A stretch of DNA of 64,000 bases, from the NCBI RefSeq assembly GCF_914484835.1, contig NZ_CAJZAR010000036.1:124001-188000 (forward strand), given 5' to 3'. Both the position numbers and the translations under genes were made by a program. Below are positions 17,675 through 26,791 of the stretch, in pieces. A model generated the notes under the pieces. That model was given only the letters and a program-made list of their open reading frames with translations, did not search any database and had not been told where the DNA came from. Each line of letters begins with the position of its first letter. The first letter of the stretch is position 1. The stretch comes from Paraburkholderia tropica. Lineage in GTDB: Bacteria; Pseudomonadota; Gammaproteobacteria; Burkholderiales; Burkholderiaceae.

Positions 17675-18186
17675 CGTGCGGGCGGCTCCTTGTCGGGGGC
17701 ATTTGGTGCGAACGGTGCGTGTTGTCACGCGCATCGCCCCGAGTCTGACACGCAGCGGATCGACACACCAGGCCCGCAAAAAAATGCCGTTCACGAAGCT
17801 CGACGCTTCCGACGCGAGGGCTAAAAGTCGTTCCGGCCCAAATTCGCGGCGTCGAATAAACCGCTACGGCCAGCGCCCTTTTCTTCCGACAATTCGCACG
17901 GCACGCATTCGTTCGCAAACGAAACGAACTGTGTCGGTTCGTAACCGCCGCGAATTCGCACGCCACCATCAGCGCCTTGCGTCACTTAATCGAACACACC
18001 GACGCGTGATTCATGCCACCACGCCACGACTTACATTTGCTTTCGATTCTTTACCGATTCGCTGACGCACGAAATCTACGATGCGAAACGCCCTGCGCTC
18101 CAGACGGAATCCACGCAGAATCCACGCAAAAAAGCGCTGTATTTCGGGCAAGACGATAAGGAAAACCGCGAGATGGCCCCACAACA
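17675..18186. other. Intergenic region before the PAP2 gene
   Basis: This 512-bp gap between divergent genes has no convincing coding frame. It is slightly AT-richer than its flanks. At 17908-17923 there is the dyad ttcgttcgcaaacgaa. Within it, ttcg-caaa-cgaa (17912-17923) has the ttcg-N4-cgaa spacing of GlpR operators. No promoter could be fixed. Confidence 0.35.
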
Positions 18187-18879
18187 ATGAACAGTTTCGA
18201 CACCGTCATTCTGGGTTGGCTCACCCAGATCCATCTCACGCCGCTGATGAACCACGCGATCCGCACGATCGCGGGACTCTATACATTCAAGGGTTTTCTG
18301 CTGATTCCCTTGCTGCTGTGGATCTGGTTCGAGCCGGGCGAGCGCCGCGAATGGCGGCGCGAGATGGCGATTGCCACGCTCGCGAGCGGATTGATCGCGC
18401 TCGCGGCCGGACGATTGCTCGCGCGCTTTTTACCGTTTCGCGAACGGCCGATTTTCAATCCCGAACTCCATTTGCATTTCGCTTCGTCGTCGTTGCGCGA
18501 AGCGGCATTGAGCGACTGGAGTTCGTTTCCGAGCGATCACGCGATGCTGTGGATCGCGATTGCAATGGGGATATTTCTGGTGTGGCGCGGAATCGGCGCG
18601 CTCGCGCTGCTTTATGCCGCGCTGTTTATTTGTTTGCCGCGCGCCTATCTCGGCTTTCATTATCCGACCGATCTGCTGGCGGGCGCGGCGATCGGCGTCG
18701 CGATCACCTATGCGATGACGCGCGACGCCGTGAGAAAGCACACTGCCGCGCCCGTGCTCGCGTGGACGATGCGCTTTCCCGGTCCCGCCGCGATGTGCGC
18801 GTTTCTCGTCTGCTTCGAACTCGTCACGCAATTCGACGATCTGCTGCGGCTCGCGCATTCGGTCGCGAAGGCGGTGTGA
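18187..18879 (+). CDS. PAP2-family phosphatase, membrane-bound
   Basis: The 230-residue integral membrane protein carries the three acid-phosphatase motifs of the PAP2 family: FRERPIFNP, SSFPSDHAML, and RAYLGFHYPTD with the catalytic histidine. About five or six hydrophobic segments are visible. Members dephosphorylate phosphatidic acid, phosphatidylglycerol phosphate or undecaprenyl pyrophosphate at the inner membrane. The gene is alone, convergent with a chemoreceptor gene 70 bp away. Which lipid is used cannot be read; a GlpR-like site upstream hints at a phospholipid role. Confidence 0.88.
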   Translation: MNSFDTVILGWLTQIHLTPLMNHAIRTIAGLYTFKGFLLIPLLLWIWFEPGERREWRREMAIATLASGLIALAAGRLLARFLPFRERPIFNPELHLHFASSSLREAALSDWSSFPSDHAMLWIAIAMGIFLVWRGIGALALLYAALFICLPRAYLGFHYPTDLLAGAAIGVAITYAMTRDAVRKHTAAPVLAWTMRFPGPAAMCAFLVCFELVTQFDDLLRLAHSVAKAV

Positions 18880-18949
18880 TAACCGCCGCGTGATTAAAGC
18901 GCGACCGAAGCACAATCGAAGCACAATCGAAGCGCGAGCGCGCAGAAAC

Positions 18950-20494
18950 TCACGCCACCTTGAACACGCCCACGGCTTCGCGCAGCGCATCGGTCTGCTC
19001 GGTCAGCGACATCGCCGCGGCCGCCGCTTCCTCGACGAGCGCCGCGTTCTGCTGCGAGACCTGATCCATCTGCGAGACGGCCAGATTGACCTGCTCGATG
19101 CCGTCGCGCTGCTCCTCGGACGCGTGCGCGATCTCGGTCATGATGGTCGTCACGCGGCCGATCGATTCGCCGATCTCGGTCATCGTCATGCCCGCCGAAC
19201 GCACGTACTGCGCGCCCGTCGCGACGTGCTCCACCGACTCGCCGATCAGCGTCTTGATGTCCTTCGCCGCCGCCGCCGAGCGCTGCGCGAGCGAACGCAC
19301 CTCGCCCGCGACCACCGCGAAACCGCGACCTTCCTCGCCCGCGCGCGCGGCTTCCACCGCCGCGTTGAGCGCGAGAATATTGGTCTGGAACGCGATGCCT
19401 TCGATGATGCCCGTGATCTCCGCGATCTTCTGCGAGCTGCGGTCGATGCGGTCCATCGTCTGCACCGCGTCGCCGACCACCAGCGCGCCGCGCTCGACCA
19501 CTTCCTGCGCGCTGCCCGCGAGCGACTGCGCCGTGCGCGCGTGCTCGGTGTTCTGCTTCACCGTCGCGGTCAGTTGCTCCATGCTGGCCGCGGTCTGCTG
19601 GATCGACGCGGCCTGTTCCTCGGTGCGCTGCGAGAGATCGTCGTTGCCCGCCGCGATCTGGCGCGTCGCCGACGCAATCGACGCCGAGCTATGCGAGACC
19701 TTGCGCACCGTGCGCGCGAGTTCGTCCTGCATGGTCTGCAAGCCCGCGACGAGGCGGCCCATTTCGTCCCGCGTGCGAACGTCCAGACGCGCGGTCAGGT
19801 CGCCCGCCGCGATGCGCTGCAAGGCGCCCAGCAGGTTCGCGAGCGGCACGGCAATCGCGCGATGCAGGCCAATCGCGCACATCAGCGCCACGCCCAGACC
19901 GAGCGCGATCAGCGCGATGCTGCCCGCGCGCAGCGCGGCGTAGAAGTCCTGCGCGCCGTCGAAGGTCTGCTGGCCGTGTGACTTCTGCCATTGTTCGAGC
20001 GTCGACGACGCCTTCGTGAGCGCGACCGAGAGCGGCGGAATGCGCTTCATCGCGATCTCGTCCTGCGCGGCGCGGTCGCCCTGCTTGACCGACGCCATCA
20101 GCGGATGAATGCCCTGATCGAACATCGCGCCGAGCGCCGTCTGCACCTGCTCGGCGAGCGCCTGCTCGTCGGCGTCGTGCGGCAGCGCGCGATAGTCCTC
20201 CCAGGCCTTGTGCGAGGTGTCGAGATAGGTCTGCGCCTTGTCGAGCAATTGCGGCACGTCCGGCGAATCGGGATGCAGCAGAATGCGGTCGAGCGTGGTG
20301 CGCGCGATGGTCAGATTGAGATTGGACTTGCCGATGTCGATCGCGGCGGCAAGCTGATTGGAATAGGCATAGCCGAGTGCCGCGTTCGAATGCGACATGC
20401 CGATCAGGCCGGCGACGCCGGCCGCCACGATCAGCGCAGCCAGCACGCCGACCGCGATGCGCAGGCGAACCGAAATAGAGAGTCGGGCAAACAC
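18950..20494 (-). CDS. Methyl-accepting chemotaxis protein
   Basis: The 514-residue chemoreceptor has a transmembrane helix at residues 12-33, a periplasmic four-helix-bundle domain of about 155 residues, and a second membrane helix near 190-212. A HAMP domain follows ([19 protein letters not shown]), then a cytoplasmic signalling domain. The hairpin tip [20 protein letters not shown] is intact, so it should couple to CheW and CheA. The ligand domain is of the Tar-like 4HB type; the ligand is unknown. No chemotaxis genes are adjacent, so it is a dispersed receptor. Confidence 0.94.
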   Translation of the reverse strand: MFARLSISVRLRIAVGVLAALIVAAGVAGLIGMSHSNAALGYAYSNQLAAAIDIGKSNLNLTIARTTLDRILLHPDSPDVPQLLDKAQTYLDTSHKAWEDYRALPHDADEQALAEQVQTALGAMFDQGIHPLMASVKQGDRAAQDEIAMKRIPPLSVALTKASSTLEQWQKSHGQQTFDGAQDFYAALRAGSIALIALGLGVALMCAIGLHRAIAVPLANLLGALQRIAAGDLTARLDVRTRDEMGRLVAGLQTMQDELARTVRKVSHSSASIASATRQIAAGNDDLSQRTEEQAASIQQTAASMEQLTATVKQNTEHARTAQSLAGSAQEVVERGALVVGDAVQTMDRIDRSSQKIAEITGIIEGIAFQTNILALNAAVEAARAGEEGRGFAVVAGEVRSLAQRSAAAAKDIKTLIGESVEHVATGAQYVRSAGMTMTEIGESIGRVTTIMTEIAHASEEQRDGIEQVNLAVSQMDQVSQQNAALVEEAAAAAMSLTEQTDALREAVGVFKVA

Positions 20495-20687
20495 TGCGAG
20501 AGCTCCAGACGCCTTTGTGGGGCGACGTTTATCGAATAACAGGGATGGGGTAACGGCGCGTGCGCCGCGCCTTCCTGGTTAACGGCCTGCTGGCGGCGAA
20601 CTGAAGCTCGGTGGAAAGGGGACAGTAAGCGGAGAAAGAGGTGACTGAGCGCGTTATTTGTCCGACGAAACAACACACCCAAAACGC

Positions 20688-20722
20688 GCGCGGCGCGCGG
20701 GATTTTTCCCCGCGCGCCGCGC
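20688..20722 (-). terminator. Terminator downstream of the 51-residue lipoprotein gene
   Basis: A perfect 14-bp GC-rich inverted repeat (gcgcggcgcgcggg / cccgcgcgccgcgc) with a 7-nt loop is followed on the - strand by gcgtttt. It lies 37 bp beyond the lipoprotein stop codon. Confidence 0.8.
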
Positions 20723-20758
20723 CAGTCACCGAACAGCGATGAAACGGCCGTGACTTCG

Positions 20759-20914
20759 TTACGAGCCGAAGAACGGCACGCAGTAGTCCGGCGGACCGAC
20801 GCAATCGCCGGGACCGTTCGGCTGCGGATGCAGGCTGGCGCAGCCCGACATGGCGGCGGCGGCCGCGACGCACAGCGCCGCGCGCACAACATAAGTGACA
20901 ATGCGTGATTTCAT
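20759..20914 (-). CDS. Short lipoprotein, 51 residues
   Basis: A short frame starts at 20914 with MKSRIVTYVVRAALCVAAAA and ends in AMSGC, a lipobox with Cys25. The mature part is 27 residues (ASLHPQPNG onward) with two more cysteines that could form a disulphide. It ends CVPFFGS. A strong terminator follows the stop, which supports a real gene. No family is recognised, but tiny proline-rich lipoproteins of this sort are common in Burkholderia envelopes. The gene lies between the chemoreceptor and DUF4148 genes on the same strand. Confidence 0.65.
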   Translation of the reverse strand: MKSRIVTYVVRAALCVAAAAAMSGCASLHPQPNGPGDCVGPPDYCVPFFGS

Positions 20915-21042
20915 GGGATCGAAACTCGAATTAGTGGCCGCGCTTGCGAATTGCCGTCACGACGCGCGGCCTGGTTTGCCGTGACGCTGCATGAAGTGCG
21001 CTCGATCAACGCGCGCTCGATAGCGCGTGTCGGTCGTCCGGC

Positions 21043-21315
21043 TCAGTGATGCGCGTAGAGCGTGCTATTGAGCGTTTTCAGTTCGCCGTCCTGCTGCGCC
21101 TGCACGAGTTCGTGACGCACCTGCGCCCGCGTGATGTGCGCCGTGCCGTCGTTATTCCAGGCGGCGTTCGTGCTTGCCGCCTGCGTCTGCTGAACCGGCG
21201 CGTTCGCCGCGGCCGGCGCGCTCGCGTCCTGGGCATGCGCAAACGTCGACAACGCCATCGACACAGACAACGACAACATCAGCGCGGCACCCGCGCGACT
21301 CCAGCTCTTTTTCAT
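21043..21315 (-). CDS. DUF4148-type secreted protein
   Basis: The 90-residue protein starts MKKSWSRAGAALMLSL after a gaggag site; the frame extends further upstream without support. It has a signal peptide cut after AHAQ (about residue 28), an Ala/Gln-rich linker, and a C-terminal ITRAQVRHELVQAQQDGEL motif. That motif is the hallmark of the DUF4148 family, which is expanded in Burkholderiaceae. The function of the family is unknown; members are small periplasmic proteins. Confidence 0.8.
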   Translation of the reverse strand: MKKSWSRAGAALMLSLSVSMALSTFAHAQDASAPAAANAPVQQTQAASTNAAWNNDGTAHITRAQVRHELVQAQQDGELKTLNSTLYAHH

Positions 21316-21963
21316 CTCGCACTCCTCTGCGGCATCTCGCCGTCGACATGGATCTGTTCCGCGCGCGTCATGCGCCGGTTCCCGATGCATTGCTCTGCTG
21401 CAACGCGATTCATGCGGCAAGGATAGAGGCGCGAACCTGCGCGAATATCCGCAGGAAAATGAAGAAATGTTTAGACACGAAGCCGTATTTCGATAACACC
21501 TGGATGAAACTGCGCTAGCACTGCGCTTGCGTCCGGCTTTCAGGCGAAGGCGCGCCGCGCGCGTGCCTGGCGATATTCAAAAATGCGATCGAAACATCAA
21601 CGAAACGTGAACACGTCGCGCTCGCACATCGTCTCGATTCGCCTCGATCCGTCTCGATCTGTGCGTATGCACCGATCGCCGCCGCGCAAACGAGGCTTGA
21701 AAAGCAGCATGATTTGCGCGCGAACGCCCCGCAAACAGCCGCAAAAAAACAACACCTGCATGAGTGAATGCCTTGCAACGCCGTGAACACGGCCTCTGCG
21801 CGCGGATGCGTTTTCTGAAACTCAGTCTTTCCGTTTTTCAAATTCGTCAAACGGACACGTTACGCATAATCGCCCCTGAATTCGGCGGGATTGCCTGCCC
21901 GGCCGTCATTCAAATACATGAAGCACACGCTCTCACACGCAACCTTTTAATGAAGATCCATCA
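21316..21963. promoter_or_regulatory. Porin upstream region with three phased 10-bp repeats
   Basis: The 648-bp gap between divergent genes has no gene. At 21631-21660 three consecutive 10-bp units occur (gtctcgattc, gcctcgatcc, gtctcgatct), sharing ctcgat at exactly one helical turn. This is the spacing of OmpR-type response-regulator half-sites at porin promoters. Near 21865-21870 the sequence cataat is a possible -10 element, without a good -35. The rest is AT-richer than coding DNA. Confidence 0.45.
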
Positions 21964-23136
21964 ATGAAAAAAACCGCTCTCGCCCTCGCCGCCACGCTGG
22001 CTTCGATCGCCGGCGTCGCGCACGCGCAAAGCAGCGTCACGCTCTACGGTGCGCTCGACACGTCCGTCGCCTTCTTCGGCAATCAGAAGGGCACCCATGG
22101 ATCGGGCAACACCTTCCAGATGATGTCCGGCAACGTGTCGCCGAACCTCTGGGGCTTGAAGGGCACGGAAGATCTGGGTAGCGGCCTCTCCGCGATCTTC
22201 AAGATCGAGAGCGGTTTCAATATCGATAACGGCAAGTCGGGCCAGGGCGGCCGTCTGTTCGGCCGGACCGCGATGGTCGGCCTGAATTCGACGCAAGGCG
22301 GCACGGTCTCGCTGGGTCGTCAGTACGATCCGCTGATCGACCTGCTGCAGCCGATGACCGACGACGTCACGTTCGGCTCCGCGTTCGCCACGCCGGGCGA
22401 CATGGACAACTACGACAACAGCTACCGCACGAGCAACTCGATCAAGTACACGAGCCCGAACTTCGCGGGCCTGCAGGTCAGCGCGATGTACGCATTCGGC
22501 GGCCAGGCGGGCAGCATGGGCGCGGGCCAGACGTGGGCCATCGCGGCCGCGTACAACCACGGTCCGTTCGGTTTCGGCGCGGGCTACTTCAAGGCCAACA
22601 GCGACAGCGGCACGGCCGCGACCTTCGACGGCCTGAACCCGAACACCGACGTCAACGTCGACTCGCCGGCGATCACGGGCGGCTTCGTGTCGGCCAACTC
22701 GCTGCAGATCATCCGCGCGGTGGGCGACTACAGCTACGGCCCGATGACCTTCGGCCTCGCGTACAGCAATGTCGACTACGCGAACTACCAGAGCGCAGCC
22801 GGTTCGAACAGCGACACCAAGTTCAACACGGGCCAGTTCTTCGTGAACTACCAGGTCACGCCGATGGCGGTGGTCGGCTTCGGCTACAACTACACGAAGG
22901 GCAGCGGCAACGGCGTGACGGCGAGCTACAACCAGTTCAGCCTCGGCGGCGACTACTTCCTCTCGAAGCGCACCGACATCTACGCGCTCGCGGGCTACCA
23001 GCAGGCGTCGGGCCGCACGATCGACGCGGACACGGGCGCGCTCGTCGGCGCGACCGCCTCGTTCGGCGACTTCGGCAACGACGCATCGACCAACAAGCAG
23101 GCCATGGCGATGGTCGGCATCCGCCACCACTTCTGA
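21964..23136 (+). CDS. Outer membrane porin, OmpC-like
   Basis: The 390-residue protein is a trimeric 16-strand porin of the Burkholderiales type. A signal peptide ends VAHAQ near residue 23, followed by the family start SSVTLYGALDTSV. LFGRTAMVGL and alternating amphipathic strands run to a C-terminal aromatic residue (VGIRHHF), required for outer membrane assembly. It should allow diffusion of small hydrophilic solutes. It is monocistronic: a long regulatory region precedes it and a T-rich terminator follows. Codon usage looks like that of a highly expressed gene (mostly C-ending codons). Confidence 0.94.
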   Translation: MKKTALALAATLASIAGVAHAQSSVTLYGALDTSVAFFGNQKGTHGSGNTFQMMSGNVSPNLWGLKGTEDLGSGLSAIFKIESGFNIDNGKSGQGGRLFGRTAMVGLNSTQGGTVSLGRQYDPLIDLLQPMTDDVTFGSAFATPGDMDNYDNSYRTSNSIKYTSPNFAGLQVSAMYAFGGQAGSMGAGQTWAIAAAYNHGPFGFGAGYFKANSDSGTAATFDGLNPNTDVNVDSPAITGGFVSANSLQIIRAVGDYSYGPMTFGLAYSNVDYANYQSAAGSNSDTKFNTGQFFVNYQVTPMAVVGFGYNYTKGSGNGVTASYNQFSLGGDYFLSKRTDIYALAGYQQASGRTIDADTGALVGATASFGDFGNDASTNKQAMAMVGIRHHF

Positions 23137-23204
23137 TCTCGGCTTGCCGCACGCGCCGTCTCGCTGCCCCGCTGCATCAGGCGAGGCGGCGTGGCGCTGC
23201 CTTC

Positions 23205-23241
23205 ACGCGCAGTGCGTCACGCGACGCCCTGCGCGTTTTTT
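23205..23241 (+). terminator. Terminator of the porin gene
   Basis: The arms acgcgcag (23205-23212) and ctgcgcgt (23229-23236) form an 8-bp stem, with an inner gcgt/acgc helix in the loop. A run of six T follows directly. Confidence 0.75.
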
Positions 23242-23259
23242 CATTCGCAAGCCGCCGAC

Positions 23260-23288
23260 TCGGCACGCGCCTCAACCTCGGTTATAAT
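23260..23288 (+). promoter_or_regulatory. Sigma70 promoter of the riboswitch-exchanger transcript
   Basis: A perfect tataat at 23283-23288 is preceded at 17 bp by tcggca, a 4 of 6 match to the -35 consensus. The predicted transcript would start close to 23295, immediately before the riboswitch element. Confidence 0.7.
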
Positions 23289-23296
23289 GCGCGGGT

Positions 23297-23462
23297 CTTA
23301 GGGGAGTAGTCTGCTTTGCGCGCGATGCGCGAAGCGCCGCCGTCAACATAATTGGCACCCAATGCCATGGCGCCGGCAGCCGTTCTTCGGCCTGACGAGA
23401 CCTATGACGTCTTCCTCCGTACCCGGGCTGGGCGGGAGGATTGCGTCATTGGTCCCAGAAAC
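23297..23462 (+). ncRNA. yybP-ykoY family (Mn2+) riboswitch
   Basis: The leader contains ggggagtag near its 5' end, gccgtcaacata in the middle and cctgacgagacct near 23391-23403. These are the conserved blocks of the yybP-ykoY aptamer, which senses Mn2+ and controls ion transporters. A long pairing gacctatgacg (23399-23409) with cgtcattggtc (23444-23454) encloses a second GC-rich hairpin. It ends about 105 bp before the exchanger ATG, so control of translation or transcription elongation is possible. The motif is recognised by eye; a covariance search is needed for exact borders. Confidence 0.85.
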
Positions 23463-23567
23463 GTCCGGCCCGTGGAATGTCAAAACAATAATGCCCCCGC
23501 ATCCCCGCACAATTCACCGTACGAATCGCAGCACGCGCCGCCGCATGTCCGCATCGGAGCGCACGTC

Positions 23568-24575
23568 ATGATCTGGACGTTCGCCCTGCTCATTGCCGCG
23601 GCCGGCATCATCTATCTGTCCTGCGAGACCTTCGTCAACGGTGTCGAATGGCTCGGCCAGAAACTCAACATCACGCAGACCGCCACCGGCACGATCCTCG
23701 CTGCGTTCGGCACGGCGCTGCCCGAGAGCGTGGTCACGCTCGTCGCGGTGGCGTTCGGCACCGACGCGGCGCATAAGGAAATCGGCGTCGGCGCCGCCAT
23801 CGGCGGCCCGCTCGCGCTGAGCACGATCGCCTACGCGGTGGTCGGCTTCGCGCTGCTCGCCACGGCCAAACGCGTGGGCCGCGCGCGCGCCGCCGCCGTC
23901 GACGCCGACACCGGCCGCCTGCGCCGCGACCAGCTCTGGTTCCTCGCGATCTTCGTCGTGAAGATCGGCCTCGGCCTCGTGGTGTTCCAGTTCAAGCCGC
24001 TGCTCGGCATCGCGTTTCTCGCGGCCTACGCGTTCTATTGCTGGAAGGAGCTGAGCGACGAAGGCGGCGGCGACGAGGACAGCATCGAACTCGAACCGCT
24101 CAAGCTGCGCCCGCGCGACGCGAATCCGTCGATGTTCTGGATCGGCGTGCAGGTGATCGGCGCGCTCGCGGTGATCTTCTTCGCCTCGCATCTGTTCGTG
24201 CAGCAGATCAGCGCCGTGGGTCCGTGGCTCGGCTTGAGCCCGCAATTGACGGCGCTGCTGTTCAGCCCGATCGCGACCGAACTGCCGGAAATCATGAACG
24301 CGATCATCTGGGTGCGTCAGGGCAAGGAACGGCTCGCGCTCGCCAACATCAGCGGCGCGATGATGATCCAGGCGACCATCCCCACGGCGTTCGGTTTGTT
24401 CTTCACGCCGTGGCATCTCGGCTCGCCGTCGATTCTCGCGGCCACCATGACGATGATCGCGATCCTGTTCCTGCAATGGTCGTTCCGCGCGCCGCAGGTC
24501 AAGAGCCGCCAGCTCACGTACGTGGGCGCGCTCTATGCGGTGTTCGCGGCGCTGCTGTTCGTGATTCCGCTGTAA
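23568..24575 (+). CDS. Sodium:calcium/cation exchanger family membrane protein
   Basis: The 335-residue membrane protein has the two inverted alpha-repeats of the Ca2+:cation antiporter superfamily: AAFGTALPESVV near residue 45, and FSPIATELPEIMNAI near 235, each with the ion-binding acidic residue. A loop rich in Glu and Asp (DEGGGDEDSIELE) lies between the halves. The frame stays open for 72 codons upstream, but that DNA is the riboswitch. The ATG of MIWTFALLI, with ggag in front, is the natural start. Mn2+ riboswitch control suggests it exports Mn2+ or exchanges Ca2+/Mn2+; that is inference. Confidence 0.9.
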   Translation: MIWTFALLIAAAGIIYLSCETFVNGVEWLGQKLNITQTATGTILAAFGTALPESVVTLVAVAFGTDAAHKEIGVGAAIGGPLALSTIAYAVVGFALLATAKRVGRARAAAVDADTGRLRRDQLWFLAIFVVKIGLGLVVFQFKPLLGIAFLAAYAFYCWKELSDEGGGDEDSIELEPLKLRPRDANPSMFWIGVQVIGALAVIFFASHLFVQQISAVGPWLGLSPQLTALLFSPIATELPEIMNAIIWVRQGKERLALANISGAMMIQATIPTAFGLFFTPWHLGSPSILAATMTMIAILFLQWSFRAPQVKSRQLTYVGALYAVFAALLFVIPL

Positions 24576-24645
24576 AAAACGCGCTCTAAAGCACGTTGTA
24601 AATGGCGCGCGGCAAATAGCCTGCCGATGCGTGCGCCCGCCGCGC

Positions 24646-26034
24646 TCAGATCGTCTCCTGATCGCGCGGGCGCGCCGCCGCATAGGTCCAGCAATCGAGC
24701 GTCACGCGCAGCCCCGGCCGCGCGTGCGAGAGCACGAGGCCGAAGCCGTGCATGCGCATCACGGCCTGCACGAGCGAGAGGCCCAGGCCCGAGCCCGGCG
24801 CCTCGCGCGTGCGCTCGCTGCGATAGAAGCGCTGGAATACCGCCGTGCGTTCGGCGTCGGGAATGCCGGGGCCGTCGTCGCTCACGTGCACGCTCGGGCC
24901 TTGCGCGCCCATCGCGAGACGCAATTCCACGCGGCCGCCCGGCGGCGTGAACTTGATGGCGTTGTCGAGCAGATTGGCGAGCGCCTCGAACATCAGCGCG
25001 TAGTCGGCGCGCACCGCGGGCACCCGCGCCAGTTGCAGCGCAAGATCGACGCCCTTGTCGGCCGCGAGCGGCTGATAGAGATCCGCGACTTCGCGGCACA
25101 AGGTGTCGAGCGCGACGTCGCCGAATCCCGCGCGCCGCCGCATTGCTTCGATCTCCGAAATACGCAGCATCGCCGAGAAACGCTTGAGCACGTCGGTCAC
25201 GCCGTGCGAGGCCTGTTCGATCAGATCCGCGTGCTCGCCGTCGAGCCGTTCGAGCGGCACGCGCGCGAGACGCGTGCGCACGTGCACGAGCGGCGTGCGC
25301 AGATCGTGCGCGATGCCGTCGCATGCGCCCTTCACTTCATGCATGAGCCGCGAGACTTCGTCGAGCATGTGATTGACGATCTGCGAGAGCCAGCTGATTT
25401 CGTCGCGGCCGCCTGCGGGCAGGCGCGCGTCGAGATCGCCGCCGGCAATCTGCTGGGCGACGCTGCGCACCGCCTTCACGCGCCGCAATTGCGCCGCCGA
25501 CACCAGCACGCCCACGCCGAGCCCGCCGAGCATGACCACGGCCGCGCTGCCCGCGAGACCGCCGAGCATGGTCTCGCGCAGCCGCGCCATCTCGCCCACG
25601 TCGCGCGACACCACCAGCAGATTGCCGTCGGGCAGACGCGTCGCGCGCGTGCGCAGATATTGCGGCCGTCCCGCCGTGGGACCGATCAGCGTGAGCGGGC
25701 CCCAGACGCCCACGCCGTTCGAGGCGAGCCGCGACGGAAACGCGCCGATATCGCCCGCGAGCCAGCGCCGGTCGGGCGAGAACAGGCCGTAGAAGTTCAC
25801 GGGACGCTGCAACTGGCTGCGGATGTGCGCCTCCAGCTGCGCCACGACCTGCTGCGACGGTATCGCCGAGAAGTAGGCGAACTGCCAGTTGATGTTGTAG
25901 TCGGCCTCGCGCGCGGTATAGCTGGCCGACTGCCAGTAATTCAGATAGACGAGCGCGGACATCGACGCCGAGAACACCAGCGCATAGATCGAGAGCAGCC
26001 GAAATGTCGTGCTGCGCCAGAGACTCATTTTCAT
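24646..26034 (-). CDS. Sensor histidine kinase, orphan
   Basis: The 462-residue kinase has a membrane helix at 12-33, a periplasmic domain of about 120 residues, and a second helix near 157-180. A HAMP domain (VAQQIAGGDLDARLPAGGRD) follows, then the H-box IAHDLRTPLVHV with His243, an N-box (NLLDNAIKFTPPGG) and G-boxes (DDGPGIP, GSGLGLSL). All catalytic motifs look intact. No response regulator gene is adjacent on either side, so its partner must be encoded elsewhere. The frame extends 37 codons upstream without kinase-like sequence. Confidence 0.9.
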   Translation of the reverse strand: MKMSLWRSTTFRLLSIYALVFSASMSALVYLNYWQSASYTAREADYNINWQFAYFSAIPSQQVVAQLEAHIRSQLQRPVNFYGLFSPDRRWLAGDIGAFPSRLASNGVGVWGPLTLIGPTAGRPQYLRTRATRLPDGNLLVVSRDVGEMARLRETMLGGLAGSAAVVMLGGLGVGVLVSAAQLRRVKAVRSVAQQIAGGDLDARLPAGGRDEISWLSQIVNHMLDEVSRLMHEVKGACDGIAHDLRTPLVHVRTRLARVPLERLDGEHADLIEQASHGVTDVLKRFSAMLRISEIEAMRRRAGFGDVALDTLCREVADLYQPLAADKGVDLALQLARVPAVRADYALMFEALANLLDNAIKFTPPGGRVELRLAMGAQGPSVHVSDDGPGIPDAERTAVFQRFYRSERTREAPGSGLGLSLVQAVMRMHGFGLVLSHARPGLRVTLDCWTYAAARPRDQETI

Positions 26035-26339
26035 CGTATTTCCCCGCGTGGCTGTCCAGTATCGCAAACCGCACTCACCGAAACATGAAAAAATATTTAA
26101 TTTTGGATAATGGCCGTAAATGCCCCGATTTCCGGCGATCGACACAATAAATAAAGTTTAATTCTCAGGCAATGAAGCCGTCGTGACCGGCGCGCAAAAT
26201 ACCGAATCACGAGCCCGGCAATGGGAATTTCGGCGCGGATTCCAGACGGTATTCGCACGCGTATTTTCCTGCATCGCGGCTCGTATTTCGTGTCCGGTAT
26301 TCCGGGCCGTCTTTCTTTTCGATCCACAGGAAACCCGCC
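26035..26339. other. Intergenic region, AT-rich
   Basis: The 305-bp gap between divergent genes is noticeably AT-rich around 26080-26170 and presumably holds both promoters. No clear operator, RNA or gene was seen. Confidence 0.4.
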
Positions 26340-26630
26340 ATGAAACGATCGCTTCTGCTTTGCCTGCTCTCGCTCGCCACCGCCCTGCCCGCCGTCTCCG
26401 CGCTGGCCGCCACGAACCCCGCCGGACGCCACGGCGTCGAGCCCATTCAGGTCAAGGCGCAGCTTTATCGCGCCTGGCTTTCGGGCACGACCGCCGCCGA
26501 CGAAAAGGATTCATATCCGAATGCGCCTTCTGACCGCGCGGCCGTATCGGCATCGCGCTGCGGTTATGTGCTCGGTCATCCCTCCGCTTCCGAATTCCCG
26601 GCGATCACACGATCGGTATGCGCCCAATAA
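26340..26630 (+). CDS. Small secreted protein of unknown function
   Basis: The 96-residue protein has a clear signal peptide (KRSLLLCLLSLATALPAVSA, cleavage near residue 24). The mature domain is about 72 residues with IQVKAQLYRAWLSGT and two cysteines (SRCGYVLG and SVCAQ) that could form a disulphide in the periplasm. The ATG is preceded by acaggaaacccgcc. It is not a DUF4148 member, since the TRAQV motif is missing. No family recognised. It lies alone before the metal-uptake operon. Confidence 0.65.
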   Translation: MKRSLLLCLLSLATALPAVSALAATNPAGRHGVEPIQVKAQLYRAWLSGTTAADEKDSYPNAPSDRAAVSASRCGYVLGHPSASEFPAITRSVCAQ

Positions 26631-26698
26631 CGGGGCATTATTGAACGTCTTCGATTATTGGCGTGCTAATTTGTCGCACGTCTCGTTTACCGTCATTC

Positions 26699-26718
26699 GA
26701 TATATCCGATAAGATATC
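26699..26718. promoter_or_regulatory. Imperfect dyad upstream of the ABC/TonB uptake operon
   Basis: The sequence gatatatccgataagatatc has terminal gatat/atatc arms and lies 73 bp before the permease ATG. It is a weak match to a Fur box at best. The operon type makes metal-responsive control likely, but this site is only a candidate. Confidence 0.25.
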
Positions 26719-26791
26719 TCGATTTTCGGCAAGACAGACTTGTCGCCTCAAATAAGCATCGTGGCGCTCGCGCGCCATATCGCCCGCTGCA

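Noticed and set aside
23352..23567. N-terminal extension of the cation exchanger
   Set aside because: The DNA is the riboswitch and its 3' spacer; the extension is hydrophilic and unlike the family.
26699..26718. Fur box upstream of the uptake operon
   Set aside because: The dyad matches the Fur consensus poorly; it is kept only as an unspecified low-confidence site.
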